DNA of 64,000 bases. Origin: Panulirus ornatus. Taxonomy: Eukaryota > Arthropoda > Malacostraca > Decapoda > Palinuridae. A model generated the notes under the pieces. The model searched no databases. It saw only the letters and a program-made list of their open reading frames with translations, and was not told where the DNA came from. The translations under genes were made by a program, and so were the position numbers. The DNA lies in NCBI RefSeq assembly GCF_036320965.1, contig NC_092225.1:79977113-80041112 (forward strand), read 5' to 3'. This document shows, one piece after another, positions 35,131 through 45,670 of the stretch. How positions within the stretch are numbered: position 1 is the stretch's first letter; every line of letters begins with the position of its first letter.

Positions 35131-35149
35131 CCCTGTGCATAAGTATTCA

Positions 35150-35605
35150 TGTAGTTACCTTTTTGTACAGTACGGGGAGGGAGTCCTACAGTCGTCCGGC
35201 CCCATTATCTTGAACTTCATCTTTCATCCTGTGGAGCTTTCGTGAGCTGTCTGCATCCAGTTTCACTGCTCGCATTATTCAATTCATCCACCACATATAC
35301 TAGGTATTTACTTCTTTATTACGTAGATTCTTCCCTCGTTATTCGTTAGATCCTCTTCCTATCTGTGTATCTTCCTAAGGACTAATAACTCTTGGCATTA
35401 TGAAACTGGTTTAAAACTTTGAATGATATGATCCGGTCACACCTATTTTTTTCATTATTTCATTGTGGAAAATTTTGTTGCCTCTATGATCGTTATTTTT
35501 TTTAGTTCCCTTATCCTTTCAATCATCTTTCTTGCCCTCCTCTGGACCTTCTCTATCAGTTTTGGGAAAAACAACAAAAGCATATTCTAGTTTTGGCATG
35601 ATATA
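35150..35605 (-). pseudogene. CR1-like LINE 3' end
   Basis: The minus strand near 35575-35520 reads EKVQRRARKMIERIREL, the conserved C-terminal RT-domain block LEKVQRRATK of CR1-group elements. Downstream (toward 35150) the sequence has the same order of words as 58500-58760, including TTCATCCACCA (35286 and 58631) and the terminal GGAGGGAGTYCTACAGTCG. The frame is broken and 5' truncated. Confidence 0.7.
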
Positions 35606-35620
35606 CGATATGAAAGTTTG

Positions 35621-35640
35621 CAAGTGTGTGTGTGTGTGTG
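35621..35640. repeat. (GT)n microsatellite
   Basis: About 20 bases of GT, between CR1-like fragments. Confidence 0.9.
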
Positions 35641-35850
35641 TCTAACTGTCTACGGATAAGGAGTTTTAAACTCATGGCGCACCATCTCTTTAATATTCTC
35701 CATTAACACACAACCATTTAAACTTCTGTAATCTGTCCACGTTCATAAACATATTATTCAGTTTAAGTGTGTGTGTGTGTGTGTGTGTGTGTGTTTCGGG
35801 GAGAGAGTTGTACACTCGTGTTGCCCCGGTTCTTACCTTGCCTATAAGTA
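35641..35850 (-). mobile_element. CR1-like 3' terminal fragments around a (GT)n tract
   Basis: AAGGAGTTTTAAACTCATGG with CGCACCATCTCTTT resembles the extreme 3' end of the CR1-like copies, as does GGGGAGAGAGTTGTACACTC at about 35808. A (GT)n tract occupies 35766-35794. These look like nested ends of the same family. Confidence 0.45.
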
Positions 35851-35869
35851 CAACGTCTTTACAGGTGTC

Positions 35870-36052
35870 CATTTACAGACCAAACTCAAGGGGAGGATGA
35901 ACACCTGGGTGAGGTGTGGGCCGACTGTCGCACCCAGGATTCCAACCCACGCGGGCCCGATCCCGAGCGGGCCTGTGCTGACTCATGGTCAGTAACGCTA
36001 ACTACTACATCACGGAGGCTGACCTGTACAGGTGGCCGACCAGGGTATGTAC
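35870..36052 (-). mobile_element. tRNA-derived SINE (family T), best-preserved head
   Basis: On the minus strand, CAGCCTCCGTGATGTAGTAG and TTAGCGTTACTGACCATGAG give a canonical A-box region (TAGTAGTTAGCG). GCGTGGGTTGGAATCCTGGG holds the B box, and AGTCGGCCCACACCTCACCC and AGGTGTTCATCCTCCCC the body. Its 5' end lies close to a (CA)n tract. The body matches 62401-62550. Confidence 0.85.
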
Positions 36053-36053
36053 T

Positions 36054-36092
<39 letters not shown>
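36053..36092. repeat. (GT)n microsatellite at 5' edge of SINE
   Basis: 40 bases of GT on plus, adjoining the head of the minus-strand SINE. Confidence 0.98.
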
Positions 36093-36093
<1 letters not shown>

Positions 36094-36589
36094 ATGCTAA
36101 CAACACAACCCCGTAACATGTATCAATGACATAACTGATAATACTTCAAATTAGGTTTCCACTGGCAACGCAAGCGTCAGTAAAGGACTTACAGCAACAA
36201 CCTAAGCCTCTACAGTGCGCGGGCAGGATCAGCCAGACCTCCCAACACAGTTATATGGACCGGAAAAGCAGGTCAGTTAGACGCAGGAAAGAGCGGCCGC
36301 CGGCCACACTCCCTCCCTCCCTCAACCCAGTTGTTCTGGCTAACCTGGAACCTGCCTCTCCGCATGTCGCGTTTTCTATTTTTTTTTCCCTCCCTTCTGT
36401 ACCGGTACGTCTCGTTTTCTTTCTTTTTTTCGGCAGTTTAGGTGACAGTTTGAGATGTTTTTCTTTTTTTTTTGGGGGGGTTACTGGTAAATTGTGCCAG
36501 TGGTACAACGACAACACGACCAACAAAGAACGACCTTCCACAGCCTGGAACGGCTATATTGACGACCAAACAGAGAACTGAAGACGATT
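36093..36589. other. No gene recognised
   Basis: Unique sequence with T runs near 36380-36475. Open frames on both strands (36251-36541, 36255-36581) are mutual shadows without domains. Confidence 0.4.
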
Positions 36590-36990
36590 ACCAGACGCAA
36601 AACAGACGTTTCCAGACACACACTACCAAACACACAGACACACAAAATACCGCCAGATATACACAGACACTACCAGACAAAACACACAATCAATACCAGA
36701 CACTACCAGACACTATCGGACACAACAGACACAGACTACCAGACACAACAGACACTACCAGACACAGACACCACCAGACACAGATTCTACCAGAGACGAG
36801 CCACGACCACACCCACCCAGAGTATTACGACCACCCAAACCCATCCAGGCACGACCACACACCGCTAGACCAGACACTACCCAGGAGTCACCACCAGACA
36901 CATAATGACCACGACCAAACCCGACCAGACAGACAGTACCAAACATGACCACGACCAGTCATCACCGGACACGACCAACACAAGACTGGA
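36590..36990. repeat. Degenerate short-period repeat (CCAGACACTACCAGACACAA)
   Basis: CCAGACAC, ACAGACAC and CACGACCA words recur at variable spacing. The strand is strongly G-poor. Confidence 0.7.
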
Positions 36991-37933
36991 GCACACAGTA
37001 CCAAACACGAGTGGCATTACTTGGTGTGAGGTCACACCACACTGGTCCTGTAACACGATAGCAGGTGGGGCCGTGGTTTGGGTGCGGCCATATGATCCTT
37101 CACTGACTGTTATTACCGTCACTTGCTCAACCAGGCTGGCCTGGTGAACCACGCGGTCAGGGCAGTAGGTACTGGCTAGTGCATGACACTGATGGGGAGA
37201 GAGACGATAGCTGTACGCACGACAAGAGGCTGGTCGTCTGTACGTGGGTTGAAATTGGTACCGCTCGTCCGGGCTGGGCGAGCGTACAGGCGGAAGGCGG
37301 CGACCCTGCGTACATACGGCAGGAGCGGCACCTGCATCGTACCCGGAAGTACCACACGTGTGGTGGGTTTCTGTCCTGTGGCCGACACCGCTGCCGGAAG
37401 GAGGGGGGGACGCTCCTGGAAGAGATGGCCAACGTAGACATGACTTGTCCTTCATGTCGTCGTCGTCTGTGGCTAACCCGGGCACGACGATGTCGCCCTC
37501 ATGTGTGGCTACAAATGGGTTCTTCCCGGCGGGTCTGGTGCACCCCCCCCCCCATCTCTAGCGGGTCTGGTCCACACCCATCTCCCCAGCGGGCCTGGCG
37601 CACACCCATTAACCCGGACAGTAAGCAGGTCACCTCTTGCTGTCAAACTTCAAATCATCATGTTATATTCTTGGCGATACACTTGCTTACGCTGACCCCA
37701 CACAACGATGACAGGAATTTTCAACTATTTCTCGTATAATTGTTATTGTGATAACTCTGGAGTTGCCATTTTCTCCGGGTGTCGTCCGCCCCACCTGACG
37801 TGTTACACGCAGAGTGGCAATACTTTCCCTCAACCCCTCGCTGCTCGGGAGAGTATCGACCTGCTGACTGCAGCTGTGTTGCGGAGGCAACAGCAACAGG
37901 TGGTGGTGGTGGTGGTGGTAGGTCCCTCACATT
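36991..37933. other. No gene recognised; GC-richer segment
   Basis: GC content is higher than nearby and several frames overlap (36877-37485 minus, 202 codons; 37179-37739 plus, 186 codons). Neither product has a recognisable domain. A diverged exon cannot be excluded from sequence alone. A GGT run lies near 37901-37920. Confidence 0.35.
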
Positions 37934-38692
37934 CTACGTCCCAGGCCACACAGGGAAAGCCTGAGGGACATGATGGTCACCCGTTCTTTACAACCTTCCA
38001 CCAAGGCTGTGTGGCGGCCTGTGCTGCAGCCATGACTGCTGTGGGAAGTACACACAGACACTCAGGCTGTGTCGCCCCTCACCTCTGTGCCACCTCTGCC
38101 TCGCACAACTTAAATGTTCTACTCTCCGGGGAAGTGAAGATGGATTCTTAGTACATAAAACATTAGCACGAGGTATGTACATGTGTTGGCAGCTGGAGAC
38201 CAGAGTTTCTTTACTCAGTCGAGCCTGTTGCCTCAACCCCGGGGGGCGGCTACCTCAACCCCAGGGGCGGCTGCCTCAACCCCAGGGGCGGCTGCCTCAA
38301 CAACTACGTCCCAGGCCACACAGGGAAAGCCTGAGGGACATGATGGTCACCCGTTCTTTACAACCTTCCACCAAGGCTGTGTGGCGGCCTGTGCTGCAGC
38401 CATGACTGCTGTGGGAAGTACACACAGACACTCAGGCTGTGTCGCCCCTCACCTCTGTGCCACCTCTGCCTCGCACAACTTAAATGTTCTACTCTCCGGG
38501 GAAGTGAAGATGGATTCTTAGTACATAAAACATTAGCACGAGGTATGTACATGTGTTGGCAGCTGGAGACCAGAGTTTCTTTACTCAGTCGAGCCTGTTG
38601 CCTCAACCCCGGGGGGCGGCTACCTCAACCCCAGGGGCGGCTGCCTCAACCCCAGGGGCGGCTGCCTCAACCCCAGGGGCGGCTGCCTCACT
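37934..38692. repeat. 370-bp tandem duplication plus 21-bp terminal repeats
   Basis: The block beginning CTACGTCCCAGGCCACACAG occurs at 37934 and 38304, exactly 370 bases apart. I see no mismatch across the unit. Each copy ends in a small array of CCTCAACCCCAGGGGCGGCT (~21 bp), three or four units. The plus frames ending at 38151 and 38521 therefore share an identical C-terminus. No domain is recognised. Confidence 0.93.
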
Positions 38693-39304
38693 CCTTCAAA
38701 CTTCTCCAGTATTTTAGCAGATGCGGCACCATAACAAGTCCAACAAAGAGGAACGTTGTGCAGAGTCTCGGTGACACAGTTCCCGGACGAACCTTCAGTG
38801 TTGTACTCGATGAACCTGAGGCCAGAGGTCGTCCAGGTGGAGTGGGTGTGTCACAGAGAGGGGAGGGAAACTGAACTCATGTATATAACACAACCTAGTT
38901 CAGTCTCGGATCCATCCTGACACAGATAGTTGTACTATACGTACCATCAGGGTCAGGGAGGAGAGAGCCCGGATGTTGCTGACCTCCAGCTGACACTGAG
39001 GCTATATCATCTTGGGAAGATCACTGTAAATCAGACTTGCTGCCTAGGGGAGAGGCAAGACTGCGCGAGACACCTGGTAAGGCTGTCGATGTGTGTGTCA
39101 AGGCGCGAGAAACGGAAGGAAGAGCAAGAGCTGTGGTAATGTTGACGCCAAGCGACACCCGACAACAAATGTATGTTTCACACAGGTGTCTTATGAGATC
39201 CCAGGTGGAGGAGGCAGAAGAAAATTCCTGATGGTTCATGACGAGATTATCTACAGAAGGACGATTAAAGTGTTCTGTGTTCCGAACCCATATAGAGATG
39301 GAGA
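38693..39304. other. No gene recognised
   Basis: Unique sequence between the 370-bp duplication and the 50-bp array. Short frames only. Confidence 0.4.
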
Positions 39305-39905
39305 CATGACAGTGAAGGCGAAGGCTCCTCTCCATCCACCATTATAGATGGAGACAGGACAGTAAAGCCGAAGGCTGATCACCAACCACCACTACAGATG
39401 GAGAGAGGACATTAAAGTTGAAGGCTCCTGCCCACCTACCACTAAAGATGGAGACAATATTAAGCAGAAAGCTACTCCCTATCCACCACTACAGGTGGAA
39501 ACAGGACATTAAAGCAGATGGCTCCACCCAACACTATAAACGGAGACAGGACATTAAAGTAGATGGCTCCTCCCAACCCACTACTATAAATGGAGACAGG
39601 ACATTAAAGTAGAAGGCTCCTCCCATCTCACCAATATAACTGAAGACAGGACATTAAAAGTAGAATGCTGCTCCCATTCCAGCAATATAAATGAAGACAG
39701 GATATTAAAGTACAAAGCTCCTTACAACCCACCACTATAAATGGAGACAGGACATTAAAGTATAAGGCTCCTCCTAACCCACCCATTTAAAAGGGGACAG
39801 GACATTAAAGTTCAAGGCTCCTTACAACCCACCACTACAGGTGGATGCAGGACTTTGGTAAAGCAGACGGCGCCTCCCAACCAACCATTCCTTCCGGTAT
39901 ATCAG
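39305..39905. repeat. ~50-bp minisatellite, about 11 copies
   Basis: Units contain GGAGACAGGACATTAAAGTA followed by GAAGGCTCCTCCCAACCCAC and CACTATAAAT. The period is 50-51 bases in the centre and longer at the left end. The right edge continues into TTCCKTCCGGYAYATCARCC, shared with a lone unit near 47452. Confidence 0.9.
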
Positions 39906-40299
39906 CCGAGAGTAAGACAACTATAAAGGAACAACTTGTAATATACAGAAAATGTACTTCCATGGAAATACTACGGGAAAGCACTAGTGAAAAAATGTTT
40001 TCCTCTAATTTCATCGCCGAGTATCCTAAGGAGGAAGTCTTTCTGGCTCTTACAACATAAAAGAAAGAAAAAAAATGATCATCTTGAATCATATCAAAAT
40101 TATTAGTTTGAAAACGCCACTGCGCTTCAAAAGGCGACGCTTGTTTACGCAAGGTACAGCTGGACTCCACCATCCCAGGAGAGAACCTTCATCCCATGAA
40201 ATCCCAGGCCATACGTGTTCTACCCCCTGTACCCCGACCATGGGAACCGCAAGTTAACTGATAAAACTTTGATATTTCCAAGCAGCGCCGTACGATATC

Positions 40300-40975
40300 T
40301 CTAATAACTCGCATCCAGTGCGTACGATAACTGTTCGTTCTATAATCTTAATCAACAGCTGATCGATGAGTTAATAGTTTCCATCTGATTACTTCGTATT
40401 TTGTGTTCAGTAAAGCGTGAACACGATTACCTTACTTCTCGTATACGATTACATTTAACCTCTCTCACATGGTAATTTGATCTTTGACGAGGTAATTCAC
40501 TCTGTCATGCACGATTAACCCGTCTTTTATTGTGAGACAACATAACTGTTTGTGCATACTGAGCTCATCATTTGATAATAGCAAATTCTAATGAACACAA
40601 TAATTCGACGCTTAACGAACGATACTTTAATAACAAAGACTTTAGTTCAGGATCACCTCATGTACGTGACAATGATTATTGAGAGATCATAGTGTATTTG
40701 TCACAATTCATTTTTACTAAGTACGTTACTTTCACTTTTGTCTGCGTACGATAACCTCATTTTCTACGTTCAATAACTTTACTCTTCTATGTACGATGAA
40801 TTGATGATTTCTATTTACGATAACTTCACTTTTCTACGTACAGTACTTCATATTGTTTATACGATAACTTAAATTTTCTTTGCACGGTAACTTCCTATTT
40901 ATAATGTACGATAACTCCACTTTTCTATGTATGGTACTTCATTCTTTTCAGGTACGATAACTCTACCTCCCCTCC
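40300..40975. repeat. Ancient degenerate tandem repeat (TACGATAACTTCACTTTTCT)
   Basis: Words TACGATAAC, GTACGATAACTTCA and TTTTCTAYGTACG recur about every 25-60 bases over ~670 bases and are clearest at 40730-40960. Heavily decayed. Confidence 0.6.
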
Positions 40976-41464
40976 CCACATGCCTGCTCCAAGTGTAACG
41001 ATTCAATATGAGAGGCCAGCGATGGTGGCCACATTCCAGTGTGTGTTCCACGGTCTGCTGGGTGAGCAACAAGCTCTTAAATACAGTGTGGTCAGGTCGA
41101 GTCTGTGACTCAAGCGTGTGACACTTGTCTACAAGTCCATCTCAAGGCTGCCCGTTACTAGTCTCTCCTACAAAGATGATCTACAGTACACATGTTCAAA
41201 GTTCTTTAACCTCTGGCGTCTGTTTCCTTCGCAAGTTTATATTGTAATACAGAAAATGAGAAGATATTTGCTGCTGTGAATACTTCTCTCATGATTTTAG
41301 TTTTTTTTGCAAGCGCACACAACGGAGTGGATTATGAAAAAATTAGATGAAGAAAAAGGCGAAATTTACTCAATTACACTGAAGAACTCTTCATGTTTGT
41401 CGCTGATGTTATCTAAATTTACGCATTAATTTTAATGCACTATATTTGAATCGTTGTCATAAAG

Positions 41465-41465
<1 letters not shown>

Positions 41466-41554
<89 letters not shown>
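41466..41554. repeat. (AT)n plus poly-T, LINE 3' tail
   Basis: About 55 bases of AT, then ~32 T. In LINE orientation (minus) this is poly-A followed by (AT)n at the 3' end. Confidence 0.97.
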
Positions 41555-41557
<3 letters not shown>

Positions 41558-41983
41558 CTTTGTCGCTGTCTCCCGCGTTTGCGAGGTAGCGCAAGGAAAC
41601 AGACGAAAGAAATGGCCCAACCCCCCCCCATACACATGTACATACACACGTCCACACACGCAAATATACATATCTACACAGCTTTCCATGGTTTACCCCA
41701 GACGCTTCACATGCCTTGATTCAATCCACTGACAGCACGTCAACCCCTGTATACCACAACGCTCCAATTCACTCTATTCCTTGCCCTCCTTTCACCCTCC
41801 TGCATGTTCAGGCCCCGATCACACAAAATCTTTTTCACTCCATCTTTCCACCTCCAATTTGGTCTCCCTCTTCTCCTCGTTCCCTCCACCTCCGACACAT
41901 ATATCCTCTTGGTCAATCTTTCCTCACTCATTCTCTCCATGTGCCCAAACCATTTCAAAACACCCTCTTCTGCTCTCTCAACC

Positions 41984-41984
<1 letters not shown>
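41555..41984 (-). pseudogene. 5'-truncated RTE-like LINE, nearly identical to the 63-kb copy
   Basis: On the minus strand it encodes the C-terminal ~80 residues of the RT protein, including VLKWFGHMERMSEERLTKRI and RRRGRPNWRWKDGVKKIL. One residue near the end differs from the copy at 63008 (V for D before VVYRG). I count about five base differences plus one C-run indel over ~430 bases. It is cut at 41984, where sequence becomes (AT)n. The 3' UTR and poly-A are intact. Confidence 0.92.

Positions 41985-42076
<92 letters not shown>
41985..42076. repeat. (AT)n/(CATA) microsatellite between LINE and SINE-like copies
   Basis: About 92 bases of AT with two CATA interruptions. It is both the truncation point of the LINE and the tail of the inverted SINE-like copy. 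Confidence 0.96.
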
Positions 42077-42080
<4 letters not shown>

Positions 42081-42200
42081 TTTTATACTAATCGCCATTT
42101 CCCGCGTTAGCGAGGTAGCGTTCAGAGCAGAGGACTGAGCCTTTGAGGGAAATCCTCATTTGGCCCCCTTCTCTGTTCCATCTTCTGGAAAATTTGACAA
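42077..42200 (-). mobile_element. SINE-like repeat, 3' half
   Basis: On the minus strand it ends CTACCTCGCTAACGCGGGAA, and before that GAGGATTTCCCTCAAAGGCT matches the 3' half of the other copies. The 5' half (GCGTGTCGTAGAAGGCGAC) is absent. Confidence 0.8.
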
Positions 42201-43604
42201 ATGACTTGATAGTGTACATCATAAACCACCAGGCCATTAGTCTGAGTCATTATCATCACAAACGATAATAGTTTAACGCATTTAAAGATGAATGATATTT
42301 TCTGGAATAGTTATTTTGCTGGGCTTCAGAGATCATGCGCTGAAGACATAGCTAAACACACGGCAGAAAAACGAAAGATCTTGTGCACAATGATGATAAA
42401 CAGACGACAAATTGTCGACATGAAAATATCGTACGCCAAAAACAAAGTTGTCGACGAGGAGCAGATTATGAACTGGAGTAGAAGTTGTCGTAAACAAAAA
42501 ATGAAACATTCACTAGTAAACCATCCATACCATACATCATTTCTTTGTTTCGTTACTGTAACGTTACTAGATTATACTAATTTCAATCATTAGAAAAGTT
42601 ACACTTAAAATATCAGTAATGAATTGTACGTTTGGAAGAGAAACACTGCATCCCGTGTAAGTCCCTCATACTGTAACCATTATGTATGACTGTGATTTGT
42701 TAAACTTACATAAATCTTTAGAATAAACTTTTTAACAATTTCAGTTGTTTGTAAGAATGTTCAAACGCTTACATGAGCGGAAGGATGCGCTGAAATACCC
42801 TCCTGGTGGCAACACTCGCCATCTGGATGGTCTGATGTATGATAACATCCTCTAAATGGCGGGATAAAAACTTAATGGCCGCCACTCGCATGAAAGTACC
42901 TTGAATGGCCGGATGCCTATAATACCTCCGAGTTGCCATCCATATAAACACGCTTGAGTAGCTGGTTTTCTAAACGTTAACAAGCCAAAGCTTAAGAACA
43001 TGTCTTTGAATCCTAGAGCTAACCACCTAAATTTCGCGCTCTATATTTTTTTAATTCAAAATGGAGAGGTTATCCAGCAGCTGTCACCACATGATCCGTA
43101 TAACAGGCGAGAGATTCGACCCCATATGTTACACTCAAACAACCATTATTCACACGAAAATGCTGCTTCCCTTGGCTTATAGACGAGTTACTTAGCCTGT
43201 CAATTCACCCATCCAAAATGCTTCTCTGATTCTCCCTCCAGCTGAGCCAGGGGATGGGCATCGCCGTGTCTCTGCCTTGTAACGATTCACACACGATCAC
43301 AAACTACTGTGAAAGTCGTGAAGGAATCTCTCCCACGGAGCATTGTATCGGAACTCTGTGTGGCAGGCAGGTGGTGATTCGTGTGTGTGTGTGTGTGTGT
43401 GTGTCTGTGTAAACCAATGTTATGTTCTCATGTTCTGCACGCGCGTTTGTTTACCTGCAGACTCATTAGCAAGCGTATCTGTATAAATGTTGACACAACT
43501 GTTCGAAAGTGAGTGTTTACATGTATGTACCTTAATTCTCTCTCTCTCGTGTTTATATAAACGTGTGGCCATTCAGTTGAGGATGTAAGCGAATGAAGCA
43601 ATCT
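42201..43604. other. No gene recognised
   Basis: AT-rich unique sequence. A stretch at 42780-42960 has weakly repeated GGTGGCAAC/ATGGCSGGAT words. A (GT)n of about 20 bases lies at 43381-43404. The frames are short. Confidence 0.4.
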
Positions 43605-43655
43605 TCGTTTGTTCCTGCCGCTAAGTAGCTGATGTAGTTGATGCGGGAAACGGCA

Positions 43656-43724
<69 letters not shown>
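43605..43724 (+). mobile_element. LINE/SINE 3' tail remnant with (AT)n
   Basis: TTTGTTCCTGCCGCTAAGTA and GTTGATGCGGGAAACGGCAA resemble the shared 3' tail (TTTCCT-GCGCTACCTCGC-ACGCGGGAAACAGCG). An (AT)n run follows at 43661-43724. Strongly diverged. Confidence 0.5.
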
Positions 43725-43730
<6 letters not shown>

Positions 43731-43782
43731 CTGATTATACAGCCCGAGGACCCCCATACTCAGGAGGCTCTTGAAACTTTAA

Positions 43783-43820
43783 AGCTGCGCTACATTCAGT
43801 AGCAGGGATGGAATGGATTC
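43783..43820 (+). repeat. Dispersed repeat (AAAGCTGCGCTACATTCAGT), copy 2
   Basis: Almost identical over ~37 bases to 23352-23395. It lies between an (AT)n tract and a diverged RTE-like copy. Confidence 0.75.
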
Positions 43821-44394
43821 CACTCTATCCCTTGCACGCCCTGCAACCTCCTACATGTTTAAGTCCCTAATAAAAAGCATTTTTTCTCTCCATCCTTCTA
43901 CCTCCTCCTCAGTTTCCCCTTTGCCTTGCTCCCCTTACTTTACGGCAAGTGTACATTAATAATCATCTCCACATGTTAAAATCATTTCTGCACCCCTTCT
44001 TCTGCTCTCTCAACTGCATTCTTCTTTACACCTCTCTCTTAACCAATCATTACTTGATCACCCCTCCTCCACATATATGGTCCTTAAACATTTCATTTCC
44101 TACACATTTCCTCAGGTTCCTTACTGTGACCAGGATCTACGCCCCCTCACCCACCCTATGGCTCATTTCAGCTTCCATTCGCTGCCATGTCCACACTCAA
44201 ATCTAAAACACTCCACTTCATTCAAGTTCTCTCCATTCAAAATCACACTCCATCTAACCTGTCTCTTCCCACGGTATACAGAAGCTGTCGCATTCACCTC
44301 CTTCACTAACCCATTCATGTCTGGAATAAACAGACTTGGTGACATCGCACACCCCTGCCGCAGATCCACCCTCATCTGGAAACACTCCTCCTCC

Positions 44395-44434
<40 letters not shown>

Positions 44435-44560
44435 TACCTTGGAAAAAAAATTCGCTCTATTTCTAGTAGCTTTCCTCTCACACAATATACTCACGTATCG
44501 CATTTCCATCAACCCCGTCACACGCTTTCTTCAGATCGATATACACACATCAAACGATAT
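43813..44560 (-). pseudogene. Diverged RTE-like LINE copy
   Basis: The minus strand 44426-44163 encodes VDLRQGCAMSPSLF, equivalent to VGLRQGCVMSPWLF of the 63-kb copy, then VRWSVILNGENLNEVECFRF, parallel to VNWEVSLNGEKLEEVKCFRY. The FADD region between them is deleted. Upstream near 44545-44500, IDLKKACDGV gives RT motif A. A (CA)n tract at 44398-44428 interrupts the element. Divergence is much higher than for 41555-41984, so this is an older copy or a sister family. Confidence 0.8.
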
Positions 44561-44912
44561 CAGACCAGAAAACAATGGAGGCACGAAGACTAACAAGTAC
44601 GTTAGTGTACGAAGTTTCCGGGCGAGGAGTAGGAGAGGAGAGTGGGGGGGAAGGGTCTCGTATCTCCCCTGCGGAGCGCGGGAGAGGCAATGTTGCCAAT
44701 CACGGCCGGATGCCAGACACTATCATGGTTCTCACCGTCATTACGGCTCTATTTCCCAACTTATAACGTCGATCTCTTACTTTCCCAGTGCTAATATTGC
44801 AAGCTTTCTCCGTGCTGATGGCTCGTGACCTGCGTCTCCCTGGTAATACCCCTATTACATCACTGAAAGTAGCTCAGTAATTTTTAGCAACTAATTGTTG
44901 ACGAATGAAGCA

Positions 44913-44915
<3 letters not shown>
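44561..44915. other. No gene recognised
   Basis: Mixed sequence. Plus frames 44439-44828 and 44575-44766 overlap without recognisable domains. Confidence 0.35.
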
Positions 44916-44972
<57 letters not shown>

Positions 44973-44997
44973 TATTTATCTAATCTATTTATTTATT

Positions 44998-45074
<77 letters not shown>
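44916..45074. repeat. (AT)n, (GATA)n and (GA)n compound microsatellite
   Basis: (AT)n at 44916-44968, a TTTATTTA linker, GATA repeats from about 44999 and GA repeats to 45074. Confidence 0.96.
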
Positions 45075-45079
<5 letters not shown>

Positions 45080-45163
45080 AGGAAAGAATGGCCATTGTAT
45101 CTTTTGGGTATCGTAGCGGGCGAGTGAGACAGGCAGAATTAGATGAGAGCTAGTCATCCTCCC

Positions 45164-45216
45164 CTTGGCTCCTTCCTATGTTCCTTCTTTTAGAAGGAAC
45201 ATAGGAAGGAGCCAAG
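45164..45216. repeat. Perfect 25-bp inverted repeat with 3-base loop
   Basis: The left arm 45164-45188 (CTTGGCTCCTTCCTATGTTC...) is the exact reverse complement of 45192-45216. The right arm and following bases resemble the GAAGGAACAGAGAAGGGGGCC-GGTGAGGATATT segment of the SINE-like repeat. This is therefore a head-to-head SINE fragment pair. Confidence 0.9.
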
Positions 45217-45259
45217 CGAAGATATTTTCCCGAGAGTCAGTCATCTGTTCCTGGCGATA

Positions 45260-45345
45260 TCAGACCCCCCCCCCCCTGCAGGAGGTCCTCATCACTCATC
45301 ACACCGATCACGTCATCCACGTACCTACCCACAGTATGTCTCACG
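45260..45345 (-). pseudogene. Penelope-like element RT fragment (YVDD block), minus
   Basis: The minus strand encodes RHTVGRYVDDVIGVMSDEDL. RYVDD is the catalytic motif in the context typical of Penelope-like RTs. Only ~25 residues are recognisable. It faces a second fragment on the opposite strand. Confidence 0.6.
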
Positions 45346-45485
45346 GCTTGGCTTCTCAACCAGAAGGACGTGGATGACATTTTCGTGGCTGTGAGGAACG
45401 AAGACCACATGAGGAAGTTCAAGAGAACTATGGAGACTAGATATGTGTTAAATTTTGCATTTGAACTTAGCATCCAAGATTGGCA
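45346..45485 (+). pseudogene. Penelope-like element RT fragment, plus, opposed orientation
   Basis: The plus strand encodes DVDDIFVAVRNEDHMRKFKR and METRYVLNFAFELS. This matches the Penelope-like pattern (Y)VDDxFV-V--(E)D---F followed by LNF-FE. The two YVDD blocks are head to head within ~60 bases. Their sequences differ, so they are two copies and not one mirrored copy. The frame runs into the following hairpin and is dead. Confidence 0.65.
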
Positions 45486-45489
45486 ACAA

Positions 45490-45670
45490 GCGTATCATAA
45501 ACTTATGATGTGGACAAGAATGGGAACTGTTTACAACTTTTATCAACAAAAAAGCTATCTAATTTGTAACATTACTATTAGTGTATGTTTAAACAAATTG
45601 GATAGCTTTATTGTTGATAAAATTGGTAAACAGTTCCCATTCTTGTCCACATGATAAATTTATGATACGC
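45490..45670. repeat. Large imperfect hairpin: 76-bp arms, 29-base loop
   Basis: The left arm 45490-45565 and right arm 45595-45670 are reverse complements at roughly 90% of positions by eye. They share GTGGACAAGAATGGGAACTG and ATAGCTTTATTGTTGATAAA-type sequence. Weaker complementarity extends ~20 bases further out (GCATCCAAGA against TCTTGGACGC). Both strands give the peptide MWTRMGTVY-FYQQ, which also shows the mirror symmetry. Confidence 0.9.

Noticed and set aside
36877..37739. Host exon in the GC-richer segment with overlapping 202- and 186-codon frames
   Set aside because: The frames lie on opposite strands, show no known motif and have no clear splice context. It cannot be supported without transcript or homology data.
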